From contig WARS01000010.1 in NCBI GenBank assembly GCA_008933995.1, positions 11,306,238 through 11,370,237 of the forward strand: 64,000 bases of DNA. The letters run 5' to 3'. The DNA comes from Datnioides undecimradiatus. Lineage: Eukaryota; Chordata; Actinopteri; Lobotiformes; Datnioididae. Positions within the stretch are counted from its first letter, which is position 1. Every line of letters starts with the position of its first letter. A model generated the notes under the pieces. The model saw nothing but the letters and a program-made list of their open reading frames with translations, did not search any database and was not told where the DNA came from. The translations under genes and the position numbers were made by a program. Below, piece after piece: positions 62,201 through 64,000 of this stretch.

Positions 62201-63455
62201 ATTTTATGTTTATACTCTGCTTCAAGGTTGATTACCTTACACCAGAGGAGGTATCAGGAATACTTAAAAGCAGCGCGCTCACTAGATGAAAGGTCAGAGT
62301 GTAAATTAAGTGCTGCAGTGATTTTAATCAAGGCCTACTGCTGCCCTGAGGCTCATCCTCAACCTGAGGCTTTTACGTTCTATTACACAAAAGTTTGAGA
62401 TGCGGTCAGAGCAGGAAAATGTTTTCTAGCAAGAAACTCATGCAGCTTCAGGTTTGGCATGTGCAACGGGCCATTTGTCCAAAGTGAAGGCATTAAATGT
62501 CATTTTTGCAAGCAAGGGTCTTTGAGGGGCGACTTCAGCCCTTATATTTGGTCCCACAAATATGTAACCAAAAGTCCAGGTCTCTAAGTCCAAGACTATG
62601 GTTATGATTAGGATTATTTTTAGTCAACTAACTGTTTAATCTAGATGAAAAGAGCGAAGATTCAGGGCAAATGATATCTTCTTATTAATGGTTTTGTCCA
62701 ACCAACAGTCCAAAACCCAACGATATTCCATTTGCAGTTATATAAGACAGAGGAAAGCAGAAAAGAAAAGAGAAATCCAGGGAAAGTTTGTAATTGTTGC
62801 TTGATTAATTACTTATTATGCTGAAGAACTGTACAAAACATCGTTAGTTTAGACTTTGTCATTTAATATTCCGTAAGAATCGTGCTTGAATGCTTTTGTC
62901 TCTGTGCTGACTGTTTCTCATCTCCTCCTCTGGCCAGTGATGATCCTACTCATGCTTTCCCTGCGCACCCATCGCAAGAAGCCCTACCTGTGTGACGAGG
63001 AGGAGAACGTCCATGAAAACATTGTGCGCTACGACGACGAAGGCGGCGGCGAGGAGGACACAGAGGCCTTCGACATCGCCGCAATGTGGAACCCACGTGA
63101 GGCACACCACCACCTGGGCAAGATGAGACAGGACATGCTGCCAGAGATCGAGAGCCTGTCGCGTTACGTCCCACAGGCGTGCGTCGTGGGTGGCGGTGGA
63201 GACAGCAACGTTCACGGATACGTGCTGGCAAAGCTCCTGGAAGCCGATGTGGACCCGTGTGCCCCGCCTTACGACTCCCTGCAGACCTACGCCTATGAGG
63301 GTGAAGGCTCGGTCGCTGAGTCGCTCAGCTCTCTCCAGTCGGGGACATCAAATACAGACCATGAGTACGACTATCTCAACGACTGGGGGCCTCGCTTTAA
63401 AAAACTTGCGGAGATGTACGGCGTACTGGAGACAAACAGTCCTCCGCTGTGGTAG
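43587..63455 (+). CDS. cdh20: cadherin-20, type II classical cadherin (spliced, 11 coding exons)
   Basis: Coding exons are 43587-43805, 46940-47234, 47616-47735, 50313-50480, 52286-52473, 52695-52948, 57152-57288, 59244-59365, 59570-59687, 60960-61211 and 62938-63455. They total 2391 nt, giving 796 residues plus a stop. All junctions are GT/AG and in phase. The family mediates calcium-dependent cell-cell adhesion at the plasma membrane and links to actin through catenins. Visible parts: signal peptide about 1-31; furin site RVKR 47-50; mature GWVWNQ from 51 with W52 and W54; five EC repeats with calcium motifs at 147-154, 257-263, 372-378 and 477-483; EC5 cysteines 494, 586, 588 and 597; membrane helix about 611-633; p120-binding region about 647-671; beta-catenin-binding region about 733-786. 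Length is close to human CDH20 (about 801, from memory). The tail motifs [22 protein letters not shown] and final PLW favour cdh20 over cdh7. Family assignment is near certain and the paralogue very likely. Confidence 0.95.
43806..46939 (+). other. cdh20: cdh20 intron after first coding exon
   Basis: 3.1 kb with no recognisable repeat. It contains an unexplained open frame of 140 codons at 45512-45934 and one of 157 codons at 46312-46785, neither with a recognised domain. Ends in a clear acceptor at 46939. Confidence 0.85.
46940..47234 (+). CDS. cdh20: cdh20 coding exon: most of EC1 and start of EC2
   Basis: Encodes residues 74-171 plus the first base of codon 172. The acceptor is TCTTCACAG at 46931-46939 and the donor is GTGAGC from 47235. 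It opens with [10 protein letters not shown], the standard type II exon start. It carries the calcium ligands LDRE (113-116) and the EC1-EC2 linker QDINDNEP (147-154). The length of 295 nt matches the family pattern. Confidence 0.98.
47616..47735 (+). CDS. cdh20: cdh20 coding exon: EC2 first half
   Basis: Encodes the end of codon 172 through residue 211 plus one base of 212. The acceptor TATACAG ends at 47615 and the donor GTATGA starts at 47736. It contains the DADD calcium motif (182-185) followed by [12 protein letters not shown], highly conserved in type II cadherins. Length 120 nt, phase 1 on both sides. Confidence 0.98.
48436..48490. repeat. teleost interspersed repeat, copy C (core only)
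   Basis: TTAGCTTAGCTTAGCATAAA then GACTGGTGCACAGTGAG, related to the copies at 15452 and 42965. It lies in cdh20 intron 4. Confidence 0.55.
49635..49765 (+). mobile_element. SINE fragment, tRNA-derived
   Basis: ATAGCTCAGG near 49641, then GGTTTGACTCTCAGCTCCTC (B box with flank) and CTTGTCCACA resemble the head and body of a common fish tRNA-derived SINE. It lies in cdh20 intron 4 and is truncated and diverged. Confidence 0.5.
50256..50288. repeat. (CT)n microsatellite next to the cdh20 exon 5 acceptor
   Basis: About 16 CT units end 24 bp before the exon at 50313. The remaining sequence to the acceptor (GTGTGTCTTGG then TTTCTCTCCTCAG) has its own short pyrimidine tract, so the repeat extends the polypyrimidine region. 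Confidence 0.95.
50313..50480 (+). CDS. cdh20: cdh20 coding exon: EC2 second half, EC2-EC3 linker
   Basis: Encodes the end of codon 212 through residue 267 plus one base of 268. The acceptor CTCCTCAG ends at 50312, just downstream of a long CT microsatellite. The donor is GTAAGA at 50481. It contains DRE (222-224), the [15 protein letters not shown] segment typical of this subgroup, and the linker DINDNPP (257-263). N-glycosylation sequons are visible at N228 (NYT) and N252 (NIT). Length 168 nt. Confidence 0.98.
50481..52694 (+). other. cdh20: cdh20 introns 5 and 6
   Basis: The 50481-52285 intron is unique sequence with a pyrimidine-rich stretch around 51600-51770. The 52474-52694 intron is short (221 bp). 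Nothing else recognised. Confidence 0.9.
52286..52473 (+). CDS. cdh20: cdh20 coding exon: EC3 first part
   Basis: Encodes the end of codon 268 through residue 330, ending in phase 0. The acceptor CTCCTCAG ends at 52285 and the donor GTACAC starts at 52474. It opens [14 protein letters not shown] and contains the EC3 calcium motif KDRD (290-293). The stretch [20 protein letters not shown] is close to the CDH20 sequence as I recall it. Length 188 nt. Confidence 0.97.
52695..52948 (+). CDS. cdh20: cdh20 coding exon: EC3 end and EC4 start
   Basis: Encodes residues 331-414 plus two bases of 415. The acceptor CCTCCAG ends at 52694 and the donor GTGAGG starts at 52949. It includes LDFES (332-336, the DxE calcium motif), the linker EDVDEPP (372-378), and ARDPDAANN at the start of EC4. 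A sequon lies at N411 (NNT). Intron 6, upstream, is only 221 bp. Length 254 nt. Confidence 0.97.
53630..53775 (-). mobile_element. SINE-like fragment, minus strand
   Basis: GAGGATCAAACTTGTGATTT (53716-53735) is the reverse complement of a tRNA-like B box region. CCCAAAGCATGCTGGGATAG just upstream resembles the body of the same kind of fish element. It lies in cdh20 intron 7. Confidence 0.45.
54238..54261. repeat. (GT)n microsatellite, imperfect
   Basis: GT repeats with a TT interruption in cdh20 intron 7. Confidence 0.85.
55565..55805. repeat. CA-rich and (GCAC)n simple-repeat cluster
   Basis: Separate CA runs at about 55576-55600 and 55628-55645, a GCAC tetramer run at about 55771-55790 and more CA to 55803, all in cdh20 intron 7. 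Confidence 0.8.
57062..57084. repeat. poly-C then poly-A run
   Basis: About 13 C followed directly by about 9 A, 68 bp before the cdh20 exon at 57152. Read length errors are likely here. Confidence 0.85.
57152..57288 (+). CDS. cdh20: cdh20 coding exon: EC4 middle
   Basis: Encodes the end of codon 415 through residue 460 plus one base of 461. The acceptor TCACCAG ends at 57151 and the donor GTACGT starts at 57289. It contains SLDREE (442-447) and the conserved [10 protein letters not shown] block with a sequon at N452. Length 137 nt. Confidence 0.97.
57289..59569 (+). other. cdh20: cdh20 introns 8 and 9
   Basis: The 57289-59243 intron starts with an AT-rich microsatellite (about 57354-57375). 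It has a unique AT-rich block near 58930-59090 with an ATGCAAAT octamer at 59021-59028. The 59366-59569 intron is 204 bp with nothing notable. Confidence 0.9.
59244..59365 (+). CDS. cdh20: cdh20 coding exon: EC4 end, EC4-EC5 linker
   Basis: Encodes the end of codon 461 through residue 501 (starting [11 protein letters not shown]), ending in phase 0. The acceptor CTGTGCAG ends at 59243 and the donor GTAAAG starts at 59366. It carries the last canonical calcium linker DVNDNPP (477-483) and the first of the four conserved EC5 cysteines, C494. Length 122 nt. Confidence 0.97.
59570..59687 (+). CDS. cdh20: cdh20 coding exon: EC5 first half
   Basis: Encodes residues 502-540 plus one base of 541. 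The acceptor AATCCAG ends at 59569 and the donor GTAAAG starts at 59688. The sequence [20 protein letters not shown] and [13 protein letters not shown] is very close to CDH20 as I recall it. A sequon lies at N533 (NFT). Length 118 nt. Confidence 0.97.
59777..59846 (+). pseudogene. decayed tRNA-Glu copy
   Basis: The sequence aligns along its length with the tRNA-Glu at 60177. It shares the GGCTAGTGGATAGGAT D-arm region, TTGGTTTTCACCCAG across the anticodon loop (anticodon TTC kept), and GGTATGGA at the 3' end. The acceptor stem no longer pairs and box B has changed to GGATCAGCCC. It lies 16 bp past a CAATACCCAATA stretch in cdh20 intron 10. It is either a dead tRNA gene or a tRNA-derived short element. 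Confidence 0.7.
60177..60248 (+). tRNA. tRNA-Glu (anticodon UUC)
   Basis: 72 bp that folds as a complete tRNA. The acceptor stem TCCCATA pairs with TATGGGA, followed by discriminator A. The A box TGGTCTAGTGG (60184-60194) matches the Pol III consensus. The anticodon arm CCTGG/CCAGG holds the loop TTTTCAC with anticodon TTC, and the T arm CCGGG/CCCGG holds the box B sequence GGTTCAATTCC. It differs from the eukaryotic tRNA-Glu as I recall it at only a few loop and T-arm positions. There is no intron, and CCA is not encoded, as expected. It lies inside cdh20 intron 10 on the same strand. No run of four T follows closely (only TTT groups within about 25 bp), so termination may be weak. Confidence 0.9.
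60960..61211 (+). CDS. cdh20: cdh20 coding exon: EC5 end and start of membrane helix
   Basis: Encodes the end of codon 541 through residue 624 plus one base of 625. The acceptor TGTTCCAG ends at 60959 and the donor GTGAGT starts at 61212. It holds EC5 cysteines C586, C588 and C597 and the start of the membrane segment ([13 protein letters not shown] from 612). Length 252 nt. Confidence 0.97.
61212..62937 (+). other. cdh20: cdh20 intron 11
   Basis: 1.7 kb of unique sequence interrupting the membrane-helix coding region, as in other type II cadherin genes. No repeat or gene recognised. Confidence 0.9.
62938..63455 (+). CDS. cdh20: cdh20 last coding exon: end of membrane helix and cytoplasmic tail
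   Basis: Encodes the end of codon 625 through residue 796 and the TAG at 63453-63455. The acceptor TGGCCAG ends at 62937. It holds the rest of the membrane helix (to about 633), a basic stop-transfer stretch RTHRKK, the p120-catenin region ([16 protein letters not shown], 656-671), and the beta-catenin region ([20 protein letters not shown] then [16 protein letters not shown]). The [17 protein letters not shown] and PLW motifs are the best evidence for cdh20. One oddity is a run of four glycines (709-712) that I do not recall in mammalian CDH20. Confidence 0.97.
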
Positions 63456-64000
63456 AGCATCAGAACCTTTTTAATCTGAGACAAAAACACCAACAATATT
63501 TTAAAAAGCGAGACAAAAACATCAGAGAAGTGACACAAAAAAAGTGTGCAAGGAAGACACAACAAAGCCAGGATGTGCCCGCCTCCACATCCATGACTGT
63601 TGGCACTTGAATTCCTGCCGAAGCCTCGATTCTCCACAGCCTTGAAGGCCTGAGATGCCCGCAGCAGTGTGAGCTGGGTTTAAATCTCCCCCAGAGACGG
63701 GCTTCAGAGAAGGACTGGATTGGCAGCCCTGCAAGGCCCGCAAAGGAACGGCTTCAAAGCACATGTTAACTCCCCCGCCTGACCCAGCCACAGGCAGAGC
63801 CCCTTTGGTTCAAAGTGTTGAGCGATTTATTCCAGAGATGAAAACGAGACAGAGGGACTACCTTACTCACAGCAACGCAGGAGACAAACTCTGAAATGCT
63901 GATCCACTGTTTTGAGTCTGTTCTTTGATACGACCCAAGCCACAGCACTGACGGGAAGCTAAAAGTTCAAAATTTCATCGACTCAGTCAGAGATGTGTTC
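63456..64000 (+). other. cdh20: cdh20 3' UTR, truncated by the window
   Basis: 545 bp after the stop with no AATAAA polyadenylation signal, so the transcript very probably continues beyond the window. No other gene seen. Confidence 0.75.

Noticed and set aside
43587-63455. Identification as cdh7, cdh11, cdh22 or cdh24
   Set aside because: EC1-EC2 are similar in all of these. The EC4-EC5 wording ([13 protein letters not shown]) and the tail motifs ([14 protein letters not shown], final PLW) fit CDH20 best.

Overview
The window is vertebrate nuclear DNA, almost certainly from a teleost fish and probably a spiny-rayed one. The evidence is a split gene with GT/AG introns whose product reads as a fish type II cadherin, several interspersed repeats that I recognise as common in teleost genomes, and a decayed Tc1-like DNA transposon. 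Nothing indicates bacterial, plasmid or phage DNA, and there are no operons or CRISPR arrays.

The only protein-coding gene I can support is cdh20 (cadherin-20) on the + strand. Its eleven coding exons lie between 43587 and 63455 and encode 796 residues. Every exon joins the next in frame at GT/AG sites, and the internal exon lengths (295, 120, 168, 188, 254, 137, 122, 118 and 252 nt) fit the conserved type II classical cadherin layout. The protein has a signal peptide, a short prodomain ending in a furin site (RVKR), a mature N-terminus GWVWNQ with the two strand-swap tryptophans, five EC repeats, one membrane helix, and a cytoplasmic tail with p120- and beta-catenin-binding regions. The assignment to cdh20 rather than its relatives cdh7, cdh11, cdh22 or cdh24 rests mainly on the tail ([23 protein letters not shown]-terminal PLW). 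The 3' UTR runs off the right edge.

Layout: 1-43505 has no recognisable coding gene. It is upstream sequence and probably, in its right part, intron 1. It holds old interspersed repeats (about 765-1150, 10150-10300, 15452-15725, 17908-18166, 29640-29745, 31612-31907 and 42965-43040), the Tc1-like relic at 6613-7870, microsatellites, and several AT-rich blocks that could be conserved non-coding elements. A TATA-like tract at 37440-37458, followed by a purine-rich stretch ending in a good splice donor at 37682, is a candidate non-coding first exon. From 43506 to 64000 is the cdh20 body, with compact introns. Intron 10 holds an intact-looking tRNA-Glu(UUC) gene at 60177-60248 and a decayed tRNA-Glu copy about 330 bp upstream of it.

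I found no obviously new biological system. The items most worth checking are the nested tRNA-Glu pair, the candidate first exon, the CT microsatellite beside the exon 5 acceptor, and an unexplained 140-codon open frame in intron 2.
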